A stretch of 64,000 nt of DNA from assembly GCA_002205965.3 (NCBI GenBank), contig NADL03000704.1, positions 186,001-250,000 on the forward strand, in the 5' to 3' direction. This document shows positions 52,601 through 64,000 of this stretch, in pieces. The notes beneath the pieces are model-generated. The model searched no databases and was not told the DNA's origin. It saw only the letters and a list, made by a program, of their open reading frames with translations. Made by a program: the position numbers and the translations under genes. Every line of letters begins with the position of its first letter. Positions within the stretch are counted from its first letter, which is position 1. This stretch comes from Kappaphycus alvarezii (taxonomy: Eukaryota; Rhodophyta; Florideophyceae; Gigartinales; Solieriaceae).

Positions 52601-55600
52601 CCATATAGCTGGGCCGTCTAAGATAATGGCATCAAATATCCCTCCCCCCTATCTAACCGTCGCTTTGAATGGCTCCGCATCCTTTGATGACCCCTGCAAG
52701 GGTACCCAGACAAACGTTAACCTACAAACTCAATGTAATGTCTATGTTAATCGTCTGCTTCACTCCTCCCCTAGCAAAAAATTTGTCCGCCAAGTTAGTA
52801 TCTTGTCTGTTCCCTCTTTTTCTTTACATTTTTATCCCAGTATCCCTATTCCTCATTTTCTCAGCTTTATTCCATCCCCTTACCTTGAAATAATACAGAA
52901 AATCAAAAATATAATTCATTCAGGAGTACCTTCCAAAATGAAGAACAGCTCAGTTTCGTTGAAACAATTCGTGGCTACGCATCTGACGACATCGTGGAAA
53001 ATGAGCTGTGTAACCTCTTTCGCGAAGATTTGAAACCCACATTCCTGTTAGGACAGTAAATTATCTCAAATCGCCTTATTCACAGGAAATTCTAATCATT
53101 TCTTCAAAGTCATAATGATACCGTTTCCATAAAATTCGAAAACATTTTTGAGAATATTACTCCAGTATCTTCTATGAATCAAAACTAGAGGACTGTGCCG
53201 AACACATATACGCATAATTATCGCCCGAATTTGCACCGACAATACCAATCCCATAATCTCCCCTTCTACTACTGAAAATAACCATAAAGTCGAAAAAGTT
53301 GGCTAAAATATGTCACAGCGTTTCATCGGGGCCACTAGGAAATACTTTGGAACGGAAAACTCATATTATTTCGTCACTAAATATCAGTCCGCCACTCGAG
53401 ACATCCTTATATGTAAAGAAAAGAAAATTAAATTCCTGTATCTCTTGTTTCGCGATAGTTCCCTCGTCTATCATCTTATTAATATTGAGGAAAGTTTCGC
53501 TGATTTTGGCAAAGAAATTGCTAAAATCGACAGGCACTTTAATCTTCTCTCAAATCAAAATCAGTTCTACCGATACCTTCAAAACTTTAACATTCAGGAA
53601 CAACTCGAGTCGTCACCTTGGCTTTCGGAAGGTCTGGACAAAATCAATTAGGTGTTTACCAAATACGAACCATTTCCCCCGAAACAATAGAAGCGAAGAA
53701 AACATTGAATTTATCTGCGATGCAGTCGCAAAATGCTTATGATCAGCGCTTGTCCTCACGCACACAAAGAAATATGGAGTCACGTATCAAGAACTGCTTT
53801 CAAAAATACACGGCGCAGTTCAAACTGAGGAAGGATCTTTCATTGCACACAATCGGCGTTCTAGACCTATGGCATCATCTTCCATATTCCCCGCTTCGGT
53901 ACAATCCATGCACTCTCATTTCCTTCTTCCATTTCCCAGCTCCCGAAACAATCCATCCCTGCCAAATCCTCTTCACTCCCATTTGAATACCCCCCACCTT
54001 CCTCTGCATTGCTAAACCACGAAAACCTCGTTTTCTCAACACATACTCTCATCCTAAGTATATCAAAAGAATTAACGGACATTGTTTTCTTTTTTGATTC
54101 AAAGAAGTACCCGAATCAAGAAATTAAAGTCTTGCAACGATTTTTTTCGAAACTATTGGCAGTTTCACCGAACTTGATACTAACTGCCGTCCTGGCAATG
54201 CTTATAAAATCCGTCCATTTTTAAACTCAAAGAGCAACCTTGTTGAGGATTATCACCCCTAACATGGATTCAAACTTCTCTCCTCAGACCAAATCATCCA
54301 TTATCAGCCTCCCTTTTCTCTCCCCCTAGTTTCTATCTGCCATAACACTGTCCTCATTTGAGGCACTCTTTGTCCTCAGATGAGGACAAACCTCTTTATC
54401 ATACAAAAATGTGTAGTACATAAAAATATTTTTAGGAACCCGTAAGTATTTACTTAAATAACTCTTGAACATATAATTACAGTAAAGAGATGCTCAGTGG
54501 CCTTATCTCCACACCAATTCGGCCAATGCATTCACCTAAAGGTATGTAAAGGATATAATGTGGCAAATTGACACTAAACCCGATTTTTATCAAGGAGAAT
54601 AAAGTAGTTCGAACACAAACTAGCGCTAAAATTACCAAAAAGTTTGTTTTGATCGAGCTTCACTACTGTTGAAGTTGTAGATTATAACAAAAGACAGAAA
54701 AAAAATTTTTTACTTTAAAACTTTAGCCTAAAGTCTGTCCTCATATGAAAACAATGGACATATAGACACTAGATGAAATTAAAGACGAAGCCGTGGATTT
54801 TTTCACTTTTTTGCCAAAACATTGCAGTTACATCCGGTATTCCCCCTACTTACGCTCCAAATACACAGAAATTCCCGTTTCTGTCCCAAACGCCGTTTCC
54901 TAATGTACCCCATACGACGAATTCAAATTTAACACCCTTGTCCCTTTCTCGCTTTAATGGTGCCTGTATTGACCTTTGCGCCCGAAATCTGTAATACGAG
55001 AATTCAAGGAGTCGTATAGAGAAGAACTACTGGAAGCGAAATAGCTCCTGACCAGTGAAACTCTTGTGTGCTTTAAACTTCAAATCAGGTCAATAGGTAT
55101 TGTTCTATCGTGAAAAGAAACACATAAAATGGCACGGAACTTACGTACTCTTATCCATTGAGGAGAAACAAGCTTTCGTCGATAAGAATACAACAAAAAA
55201 ACTCAAATTATAATCACTGATCTTCGACTATACACAAGAAGTTTGGGTCATCTTTTATCCGCATATGGCAGAATCGTTAAAATCTTGTACTCAATGCTAA
55301 CACCATTCATAGACCTCCCCCAAATATTTCCTATCTAAATCTCGGAGATGCTCCATCTAGAATATCCTTGCACAGATCTACCGCCTTTTCTGGACGCCAC
55401 AGTTACAGAGACACGAGGCCTTCTTTACCTTAAAGTCTTGACTACAGTTTAAAAATATTATCTTCCAAGAACTACAAAAATTAAAAAGGTTGATTTGTTG
55501 TGATCATCAAAAAAGTGGAAACAAACACACCCGTATTCAAGCAAGACTCGTCGCACAAGATCATTCGTACAAGGATGAAAACCTTTTCGATCATAACTCT

Positions 55601-56670
55601 ACAAATATAGGAAAATAATAGACCTGAACAATCTCTTGACTCGCGACAATTCAAAACTTCCGCTTTAAGAGCAAAACTTTTAGCCATGTCTCTGCTTAAA
55701 TCTACACTGAAGATCCCCTCTTTGGTTCCGACTCCCAGAATGTAATATTCTCAAATTACTTAAAATACTTTAAGGTCTTTTAGGTAAGACATGTGAACCT
55801 TATCGGTTTTATACTTCAGTATTTTACAACAAATGCTTGATCATTTGATTCTGCGGAGCTCAAGTTCGACTACAATACGCTTGGTGTTGTTTCAACCTCT
55901 ACCATGTCCAGCGGTATCGCCCTCTTACAAAGGTCATACATCTCCAAGAATTCCTCTCTTGGTAAATCATCATATTTTTGAGAGCTCCTTCAGTGCAAAG
56001 CTTTCTCAGGCCACTCAAATTTGCCCATATATTTCTTCCTTCGTTGCTTTAGCTGCCAAGGTTAGGAGGGAAAGTCAATTCAATTCAGAAAAATAAAAAT
56101 CTGAATATTGTAGTCACGCACGTTCAAAAACATCCGAACACACCCATTCGTACTCTTCCCTGGATATAATCTCTCCCCGTATCACCGTATACTCCCACAA
56201 CATATTCTCCGATAATGAAAATTTTACTTCTCAGCTCGATTTTTATTCTCCTAATGGGCGCTTCAGACAATTTTAATTTAATCCACTACTTCAAGAAGAA
56301 AATTCATCTCGTTTTCCGCCCCGTTCTAGCAACTAAAGTTTTAGTCTTCGCAAATGCCTTCGATTCTGTGTATACACTTCGAATGAATCCCCATTCATTT
56401 ATTCGCCGAGACATACCTTTTAATATTCTAGAAGACTTGAAGTCTCTATTCGACGTTATTACGACATGCTCTTCTACGGTCGAAAAAGGCTTATAATAAA
56501 CGCCATCCTACTCGAACATGCCATAAATCGGAATGATACTTCGCATTTTGGGTTTGCGCGCACGTCTGCTAACCCAGCCGATGCATTCACCGAAGAAAAT
56601 TTCTGCCCTGCTTTGACTGAAATTCTGGAGAAGCACACTTGTTCCCTTCCCGTGGAACAATGAGTCATCC
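52600..56670 (+). mobile_element. Old, degraded Ty1/copia fossil
   Basis: Traces in plus-strand order: gag-like helical frames (about 52.6-54.0 kb), an RT trace near 55.53-55.60 kb with R-L-V-A-Q-D, and an RNase H region at about 56.33-56.66 kb that includes FARTSANPADAFTEENFCPA. No LTR pair was identified. It has many breaks and is much older than elements 1 and 2. Confidence 0.6.
54386..54408. repeat. 10-bp perfect hairpin TTTGTCCTCA/TGAGGACAAA
   Basis: A 2-nt loop separates exact complements near 54388-54409, inside the old copia fossil. Related words (GTCCTCATTTGAGG) lie just upstream. Confidence 0.5.
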
Positions 56671-59030
56671 ATCAAAGCCGAGTCTCTGTACCTCAGAAAT
56701 TTCATGACCATAAAACCGGGAAGTATAAGTCATATTTTATGTGCCTCCAGTCAATCCGACTTAAGACAAGTGATTAAGGTATCAAAATACTGTGTGTTGG
56801 TGATATAGCCACCCTCATTTTACACAGTCAAAGAGCTCAATGATGCAATTCCCTTTTATGTAAACCTCATAGATAAAACTTCATTACTTTCTTTCCTAGT
56901 ATCCCTTGCTGCTATACTTGGCTAGGGAGCAAAGTATTAGAGTCTATTCTGTTCCACAGGCTTTCGGTCTCTTACAGACTTCGCCCCGTCAGCTTTCACC
57001 AATGTAGTTTTGCATTTATTATTCCACCTAAAGTAAATAAATACCGGGGTCCAGCTATGTAGCGGCTTGACCCAGTCATCGCTTTTACGGAAATTATTTA
57101 GCCGGTCAACTCCAACCAAACGTACTCGCTTATCCAACAAGGATATTGTAGATGTACAGTGCTATCCATTAGCACTAGTCTCACGCCAGTCCTGTACATT
57201 CATCTGCCTATGTCCGCCTAAAATACTTAGACCTGCCCATCACTGCCCCGAGAAGTAGCCGCTCCACATCCCTTATCAGTAAAATTCCCAAAATTTTTCC
57301 CCTTAATACTGCAATGTTCCAGTATAGACAAGTAACCGTTTTGCATCTCTAGTCCGTCAAACACACAAAATTACCTGCCTGCCAATGTTGAATCGGCGAG
57401 CAGCTACTTTTCAGTTGCTGAAACTAGTACCTTATTTGTATTGCAGACCCTGAAACATGAATTGAATGCAAGGTGATAGAACCTCCAACTTTAGCGTTAC
57501 GTGCAGCAAACTAACTCCATTTATCTCCTTGGCAGTAATGCAAATGGTAGCACTGTCGGGTACAGGAACGACGCGGTGTGAGCCATAGAGAACTTCGGGC
57601 GCGTTCGATACGTCCCTATACGAAGACGCTCTGCAGCGACTGTTTCGTCCTACACAGACCACCCCCAGTCTCAGAAAATACCCGTCCTAAATCTCTAATC
57701 AGTACATCACCCCAATTTTCTTCCCCTAGTAGCTATTACATTACCAATACTGAATCAATAGCTGTCTTAAAACATCTCTTATAAACCTTGCAATACTGTA
57801 TCTGCAGTAGCCGACTGCTTGTCAGTAGGGAAAATCTAAGTTCGATGTCGTAAAATTATCTTACATTATCGAAGGAGGGCTTTTAGGGAGCTTAGTTCCT
57901 CCCCCATTACTGTGTCGGTACATTTTTGTGATTCGATTGCAGACGTCTTGAAAACTTTAGTATAGATCGCACTTATCTTCCAAGAGTAAAAGCACCCAAA
58001 CCCTCTCCTTTTAAAGTAGAATTAAATTAATCGTATCGTTTGTTGTTAAGAGAGCTATGGTCCAATTTCACGGAGATTGTAATTAAGGGCATCCCTACTC
58101 GTCCAAATCCAATTGAAGAACAAGTGTACGAAGAATATTGGAAGGTCGAAATTCTTCCATTGCGATCGAACGCTAGAGTCAGCGATGACCGGTTGGACAT
58201 AGGGTGTTTCGTACTCATTCAAATTTCAACGGTCCTGGACTGGATGAACTCCCAACGAACTCCAGTTCAACACCACGAACACGCTTCATCCGTCTCAACC
58301 CGCGATCTACTCCCCCCAAACATTCATGCATCGATCACCTTCTTCCGCCGCACCCACGAGAACTGATCTCCATGCTCTCCAAAGTCCGCAGGCATTAACC
58401 AACGTCCTGCCAACTCCATCAAACTACCATCAATATCTCTAAGACATTCGTTCAACGCTCACACACACCGAACACCTTTTCATCTGGGCTAAACACTTGC
58501 ACAAATTGATCATCGCATCTCTGACAACCGCAAACGACGACTACCATCCCCCACGATCAAAAATATAAACCGACATTTTCTCGGCGCCACAAACACCGAT
58601 TAGTTTCTCCACTCACACCTACAAGCGTGAAAAATCGTCGTTACTCACTCCCAGAGATAAGGATTAACGTATCGCTCAACGCTTACAGGCAGTATCCAAT
58701 AGTTCTCCAAGGCCACATGCATCGATCACTATCCCCCTCGCGCCCAAAAGCGTGAAGAAACGGCATCTATTTCTCCAAATAGCGTCTCACGCGCCCCACA
58801 AGCGTATAAAACGTCGCGCCTCTCCCACAACAGCCATTCTCCACATCTCCGCACACCTAGAATCATCAATCGACGTCTCCCTTTCCCCATACGCACCAAG
58901 CCTATCTAACGAAGCTTCGTGCACGCCCACAGTACCGCTAACCGATTAACACTACACAAAATAACACGAAAGCTTTCTCTCCCTCCTACAAAACGGAATT
59001 GTCTAATCTGAAGCTTACACAAATACAGAA
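56671..59030. other. Spacer with three C-rich LINE ends
   Basis: No gene is certain. C-rich termini end near 57302 (CAGTAAAATTCCCAAAA then TTTTTCCCC), 57726 (CAGTACATCACCCC then AATTTTCTTCCCC) and 58012 (family C: CTTCCAAGAGTAAAAGCACC). A 108-residue plus frame (58040-58366) begins MLLRELWSNFTEIVIKGIPT and has no known motif. The 58.4-58.95 kb stretch repeats AAGCGTRAA words. Confidence 0.35.
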
Positions 59031-60190
59031 TGAAAGACACTACCTATTCTATTTTTGAAGACGGTGAGTTAGACGATCAAGAAGCATTTGCAGCTGTTTT
59101 TTGAGTGCAAATGGCAACCATTGCGATTCTCAATGCATCAAAGGCAGGAAAACGTGGATCTATTCCAGGATGAGCGGGTAAGATCCATCGTAACTATTGT
59201 GACGCACATTACCACTACATGGTGAAATATTTTGGCCTCACAACCGGTGTCGACCTGCAACGTCAGAAATCAGACCTGAGCAGCTAGAGATGCCTTCGAG
59301 CGAAGGTTTAGAATGCCTCGATCGGTCTTTAATCGAATTTTTACTACAGTTGTCGCAAGATCCAACTATCTACGAAAGGAATAAAACCTGATGCGAAAGG
59401 CCGACTTGGGAAATAGCCGCTTCTAAAAGTGATAATTGCTCTTCGTTCTTTACCCTACGCTTTACCAGCCGACTTAGCTGATAGAATGTTTGGTTTCTCA
59501 GAAATAACTGCCTCCCAATGCTTGATCGCTATTTGCGAGTCGTTCTTAGAATTCTTCGGAGCTGAATATTTGCGGGCCAAAAAACAGGATGATTTGGAGC
59601 GCATTGAGAGTGAGTTTGCGGATATGGGGTTCCCGTGATGTATTGGCTGTTTTGATTGCGAATAATGGGAATTGAAGAACTGCCCGAAGGCATTACAGGG
59701 AATTATGAGTGGCAAAGATGGATCTCCGACCGCTTGAATGGAAGTCATATGCTCATTATATTTTTGGATATGGTCTTTTCAATTTGGGTTGCCCAGAGCA
59801 TTCAATGACCTTAACATCCTGGAGTTAAGCGATCATTTCGGTAACGTACTCGCTGGTTCTTTTTCTCCCGTTTGCCTTAATTATACCGTGGACAGTAAGA
59901 ATTTTTACATGGTTCGACTATCTTGCCGACGGCATTAATCTGCCTTGGAAAATCTTTGTTAAAACTCTAAGTAATTCTGTCAATAAGAAGAGTGAACTGC
60001 TTTGTGGAAGGAAGGATGGTGTAAGAAAATGTGGAGAGCGGGTTTTCGGGGTCATATTTCGTAGGTTCAAAATTCTTTTCATCCGTAGCGAACTATGGAA
60101 CGTGGCAAAAATGACGATCATCGCCAAAGCTGCAGTAGTATTTCACAATATGAGCGTTGAGGTGTGGAGAGTTCATTACACTGGTGACGG
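59031..60190 (+). pseudogene. PIF/Harbinger transposase, DDE nuclease
   Basis: The start ATG 59031 gives MKDTTYSIFEDGELDDQEAF. Across several frames one reads GKIHRNYCDAHYHYMVKYFG, FERRFRMPRSVFNRI, then ALRSLPYALPADLADRMFGF with SEITASQCLI, EYLRAKKQDDLERIESEF, and the nuclease triad: D in C-I-G-C-F-D-C (near 59655), D in FNDLNIL (near 59805), E in GERVFGVIFRRFKIL (near 60030). It ends NVAKMTIIAKAAVVFHNM. These are hallmarks of the PIF/Harbinger family, which excises and inserts at 3-bp TWA targets. At least four stops or frameshifts make it a pseudogene. Confidence 0.8.
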
Positions 60191-60583
60191 ATGTGAGGGA
60201 TATTCAAACCTCTATAACGAGCTTGAAGATGCGACAGATCTCGTAATTGTACCGATGACCGACATTAGTTCAATAATTGGTATACATCAGCATGAGATTG
60301 CCGATGAAATTAATTGCATCGGCAACTCACAAAGGCTTTGATTAGCAACCAATGGAACTAGCATGGGAACAGCTAGTCTCCCTCATGTTTTGAGGAGCAA
60401 AACATTTTACGGCAGTGTTTACTGCATGGTGATGATGCTCAACTTAATTTCTAGCAATTATTCTATAGATCAGTTCAGAATTGCAGACAAACCGGCGATA
60501 GCGGCTCCGAAAACACAATTAATGTCTCTAATACCTTCAACCTTTTTCAGCAGCCTGGACGGATTAGAACCATACAAAGCGGG

Positions 60584-61815
60584 TTAAAAATGTAGACGAG
60601 AGGTTGAATGTTGCTGGATCAAACTTTCACACATCCGAGTTGGAATTATTCCACTTGCGTTTATCATATCACTTGAATTCTGTCCTGGGTTGCCGGACTC
60701 TGCCAATCCAGTTATATTTCCCATATTGCCATGTGATTCCAATGCATCCAGCGCTTTTCTCTGGGCAATGGTCGAATACCTTTTTTTAACAAAGGATCTG
60801 TCCATAATATCGAAAATAGATTCATCATGAATGTATCTTTTTCTACTTGCACAAGTTCTTGAGTAGCTTTGGACATTTTAGCCGATGCTTCAGCTAGCCA
60901 TTCAATTCCCTCATCCCCCCTTTTCAAAGCATCTGCTTCCTTTGAAAGCTCCATGTACCTCTTAGTTCCGACCAGTTCCGACTGGCCGCTCTCTGCTGGA
61001 TGGTTTCTGGTAATATCGGTAGTATCACACTACCTACCTGGCTAGATTTTGATTCAGTATTTGTGTTCCCGTCAGCATTAATCCCAGCTGTTACAGAACC
61101 ATCAACACGAGCAACTACCTCCACGTCCTTCAATAATTCCACGTGGTCTTTTGAGCCAAGTATCGGAGACCACGAATGTGTCGATCGGAAAAATTCCAAG
61201 CACTGCCTATAAGGAGACTCACTTCCAAATTCGACAGATGGACCTCGCAGATACGTGCATATCGGTGATATGTTTGCATCGCCAATGTAAATTGCGATAG
61301 CTGCTCTTATAATTTCTTCCGCGGAAGGGACCCTGCCAGGTTTCTCTTCGTTATCGCACCAATGATTCCCTCAAATTTCACAACCTCTCATCTTGCTTTC
61401 CTGTGCCGCTGAATGACAGCCTCATCTGTACGCTCCGGATATACCACTGCTGGGTTTTTCTTCTTTACATCTCCCATAAATTATTTGTAAGCATCCAATA
61501 CTTGTGACCTGAATAAGATTTTCTTCTTTCCAGATCCGGGTGATGGATTTTTAGATGCAGCGACATATGCCCGGCATGCAGCGACGCTTCCCTCAGGTTT
61601 CCACCCTTTTCCTGTACCCATTATTTCCTGAGGTTGTCGAAAGAATGATTGCTTGAAAGAGACTTCGTTGTGCTCTGCTCCAGACTGTGGCTGACATTTA
61701 TGACGCTGATTTCTGAAAACAAGCCGTTTCGATCGCTGTTGCTGCGCAAAAATATTGGCATGGTGTTTCCCTTTCCTTTTCCTTCGCGCTATTTTGACTT
61801 TGTTGATCACTGCTT
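60584..61815 (-). pseudogene. Harbinger Myb-like accessory protein
   Basis: Convergent with the transposase. The minus strand reads GTGKGWKPEGSVAACRAYVA with ASKNP, then K-K-K-I-L-F and VLDAYK, then after a stop FMGDVKKKNPAVVYPERTDE, AVIQRHRKAR and VVKFEGIIGAIT. This is the Myb/trihelix-like pattern of the second Harbinger protein, which helps bring the transposase to the nucleus and the element ends. The frames at 60712-61199 are the less conserved C-terminal part. Several breaks. Confidence 0.7.
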
Positions 61816-61994
61816 TGTCACAACCCCACGAGTTGCGTATAGGGAGGGCCCATTTCTCGGAAGGTTTAGTTGCTGATCGAGTTGAATTTGCAAGCGAAGG
61901 ACGAATGAAAATTATGAATGAGTTGAATTTGCTGCTGAATTCATCGGCAGTGCTTTAGAGAGACGATGGTATTGAAGCGCTATGATTGGCTAGT

Positions 61995-62170
61995 GTTTAG
62001 ATTCCATTTCGAAAAATCGAGGTCCAATACAGGGTCTTTTGGACCCCGATTCACAGGAATGGAATCCAATTTATCTCGAATTTGATCTCGGCGGGTCCAA
62101 ATCTAAAAACCCGTTGGATTTAAATTAGATGCAACCAGCAGGGGTACTCTAAAGGCCCTATAGGCCCTTT
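61995..62170. repeat. Foldback sequence at the right side of the Harbinger element
   Basis: GATTCCATTTCG ... TCGAGGTCC pairs with GGACCCCGA ... AATGGAATCC across a short loop (about 62001-62075). It is followed by CTCTAAAGGCCCTATAGGCC (62149-62168), a GC-rich string that could be the element's terminus. The matching left end was not found. Confidence 0.4.
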
Positions 62171-62282
62171 CTCGTTAGTAAAATTATAAACGACCTATTT
62201 TTAAGTGATTATTTCAAGAATATTTTAAAAGTGCGTCAAAATGATTGATAGGATTTGTGCGGGGACACCGGGAGTTCACTGA

Positions 62283-62566
62283 CATCCCGAAGCGTTCCGC
62301 CACATCACGGAGGTAGCCCGAGCAGTCGCCAACCGAGCCCTGGACCAATACTCCAGGGTGAGGACAATTCTCCTCCAACGACACGCGGCGTTGATGGTCA
62401 CTTCTAACGCAGCCTGCTTGTCAACCGGTCTACCAGCTACTTTCTAGCTGGTACACACGCTCAAGCACTTGCAATGTAGGTCCCGCCAATGGTTTGATTA
62501 CAAATACAGAGGACTCTCAACCGTTCCATTACTCGCAGTAAACTAAACCAATTTTCCCCCTGACTT
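62283..62566 (+). mobile_element. Family-B LINE 3' end, near-identical to the 26-kb copy
   Basis: About 280 bp match 26180-26455 almost perfectly, from ATCCCGAAGCGTTCC to CCAATTTTCCCCC, including the stop-codon hairpin. A short target repeat CTGAC flanks it. It is a recent 5'-truncated insertion from the same source. Confidence 0.85.
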
Positions 62567-63200
62567 GAAAAGTTTTGACCTTACTTTCCAAATAGTTAAC
62601 TACCCAAACTTTCCCCCCGAAAGATAATGATCAGAGGCACTGCATGTAAGCATATGTCTTAATACGAGTAGGTGGATAGCCACCGGGTTTGTCTCTACGG
62701 GGTCCATACTTTACCCTTTTTGAGTACAATAAAGTTCATCTCGGCTTGATCTGATTTCAGGATCTTTTTGGGAGTAGATACAGTACAGTACTATACTCTT
62801 GTCCATCATCCCCTCTCCATTTTTACCAAGAGATTCAGTTCGTTACCGTCGCATCCTATGAGGTTCATGCTTTCAGGCGAAGGAGTCTGTTCTTTCAAGC
62901 TGTGGATGCTCTGCTCTGCGAGGTATTTCACTGGAATTTGTCAGGCCACTTTACTTTTTCTTACTTGCGTTTCCCATTCCTCGCAGTACCCAACGGCAAC
63001 AGGCCTGCGATGAACTCTTCTTGTTTACCGAAACCCCACCGCACCGCACCGAATGGTGACGAGCAGCCTCTATCTTCTACGGAAGCCGCCCCTATTGCAT
63101 TCAACCCCGAAGCCGTCCACTAAAAGTAGTCAACTACGCGCACGTGTAAGGTTATTAAGAGGATGAGGATAGTCGCCGGTTTGTCTCTATAGGGCCCATA
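62567..63200. other. Unassigned sequence with a duplicated 35-bp word
   Basis: A C-rich LINE terminus ends at 62617 (AGTTAACTACCCAAACTTTC). The word GATAGCCACCGGGTTTGTCTC near 62672 recurs with changes near 63170, each followed by a GGG-CCATACT string. Frames at 62768-63123 have no known motif. Confidence 0.35.
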
Positions 63201-63204
63201 CTGT

Positions 63205-63320
63205 GCGGAATTTTAGGGTTATTTTAATGTAGCTGGAAGTACGTTGCGCGGGACAATTCATCACTGGTTAACACCAAATAACTTTACCTAAAGGGCCGGC
63301 TCAATGCCATACAGTGCTCG
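63205..63320 (-). mobile_element. LINE family-A 3' end, eroded
   Basis: The plus strand reads GGGTTATTTTAATGTA and ends GGGCCGGCTCAATGCC, as in the 6.8-kb copy. Confidence 0.55.
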
Positions 63321-63726
63321 ACCGTTCTGGAGACCGTTCTGGAGAGTTTTTGGATAGGTAGAAAGCAGTGGTGGATTGTGACATGGACTCAACCCACATC
63401 GGCGCACAACACAATAGATCGCCCTGTAAGCACCACAGTTCCTTACAGTGAGTGGAAGGTAGGTAAACTTGCCGATCGTCGCTGTCCTCCTGGACACGCG
63501 GGCATCTTCATCAGAGGCAAAAAACAAAAAAGAACCCTAGGCCAGGAGGGTCACATGGATGACGACTGTTTTCTTTTACATGGAGATTCCTGTTTGCGAG
63601 TCCAGTCAACTCGGCAACTCAGCCACATGTCTCTCGCAGTAGACAAACTCCACTTACCGTGTTGGTGAACTGGAAGTAAAATGATGATCGGGAGCATAAA
63701 TTTTCCTAAACATGTAGGTGGTGATA
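63321..63726. other. Unassigned spacer
   Basis: A 96-residue plus frame (63378-63668) without a known motif. Nothing else recognised. Confidence 0.3.
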
Positions 63727-64000
63727 CCTTCACGAGTATGAAACAAAGCACTCAGACGTCTCCAAGTCATTGAAGAAATACTACTCAAGCAGGCGACGGG
63801 TGCTCACCTGGCGGGTTTTCATCCCTTGAAGATGGAATAAAAAGCGCGAAAACAAATGAACTTTCAATTCTTCCGCCGCCTTGCATTCCACGCCACTAAG
63901 CGCCGTAATACCCCTCCTCATCAAGAGTTTCACGATTTCGTTACCAGCTTCTCCTTTTGCCTGCACAGCATGCAATCCCGTTTGTTTCTTTCCCAGCGCC
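63727..64000. mobile_element. Two family-E LINE ends, head to head
   Basis: The minus strand from about 63855 to 63727 gives LQGMKTRQVSTRRLLE and a 3' UTR ending ACTCGTGAAGGT. The plus strand from about 63865 gives FFRRLAFHATKRRNTPPHQ and FHDFVTSFSFCLHSMQ, running off the window. The two are 5'-truncated and meet near 63860, like the pair at 31.0 kb. Confidence 0.6.

Noticed and set aside
56671-58020. The right LTR of the old copia fossil
   Set aside because: No stretch here could be matched to a left copy before 52.6 kb.
58040-58366. A host gene encoding the 108-residue frame
   Set aside because: No motif, no homologous frame in the window and no clear promoter or poly(A) signal; kept only as part of the unassigned spacer.

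Overview
The window looks like a repeat-rich nuclear region of a eukaryote. It has spliceosomal introns, AATAAA-type poly(A) signals, LTR retrotransposons primed by a half initiator tRNA, a PIF/Harbinger DNA transposon and many non-LTR retrotransposons (LINEs). I could not fix the organism. A secreted LPMO-like protein plus this transposon mix would suit a fungus or a fungus-like or algal microbe. Most of the 64 kb is transposon sequence in layers; recognisable host genes are few: an LPMO-like secreted protein gene (3.6-4.9 kb), a small Tudor-like gene at 43.2 kb, its disrupted paralog at 48.4 kb, and a few unrecognised ORFs.

LINEs dominate. They share a reverse transcriptase, a C-terminal zinc knuckle and a restriction-like endonuclease (RLE) signature (R-x-D ... 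D-V-T-V), with no AP endonuclease seen. I name the families locally. Family B has C2H2 zinc fingers at the N terminus and a C-rich 3' end (copies at 8.06-16.3 kb, 24.0-26.5 kb, 62.3 kb). Family E has two overlapping ORFs and a hairpin near its 3' end (16.4-20.8 kb, 31-32.3 kb, 49.1-51.5 kb, 63.7-64 kb). Families A, C, D and I are mainly seen as short 3' ends; F is at 28.4-29.7 kb, H at 46.6-48.2 kb, and J at 2.1 and 40.2 kb.

Layout: 0-2 kb holds unknown sequence with a solo LTR. 2-8 kb holds the LPMO-like gene, a possible small secreted protein gene and LINE 3' pieces. 8-16.3 kb is a long family-B LINE split by a young Ty1/copia element. 16.4-20.8 kb is the most complete family-E LINE. 21-33.6 kb is stacked LINE fragments, including a family-B copy with a 9-bp target duplication and a GC-rich hairpin-rich block near 30.2-30.5 kb. 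33.65-39.07 kb is a second Ty1/copia element with near-identical LTRs, followed by an older copia fossil and more LINE ends. 42.7-49 kb holds an inverted duplication of a small gene, one copy interrupted by an insertion with terminal inverted repeats. 49-51.5 kb is a tail-to-tail LINE pair with a solo LTR inside one of them. 52-57 kb is a degraded copia fossil, 59-62.2 kb a dead Harbinger element, and 62.2-64 kb more LINE ends.

The clearest unusual signals lie in the LINE 3' ends. Several families share a C-rich terminal module, family E has a hairpin kept by paired base changes, and family B has a hairpin over its stop codon. Some inserted copies are only 47-89 bp long yet carry clean target duplications, which points to recognition of a very short 3' RNA signal. 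All gene functions here are inferred from sequence by eye; no database search was run.
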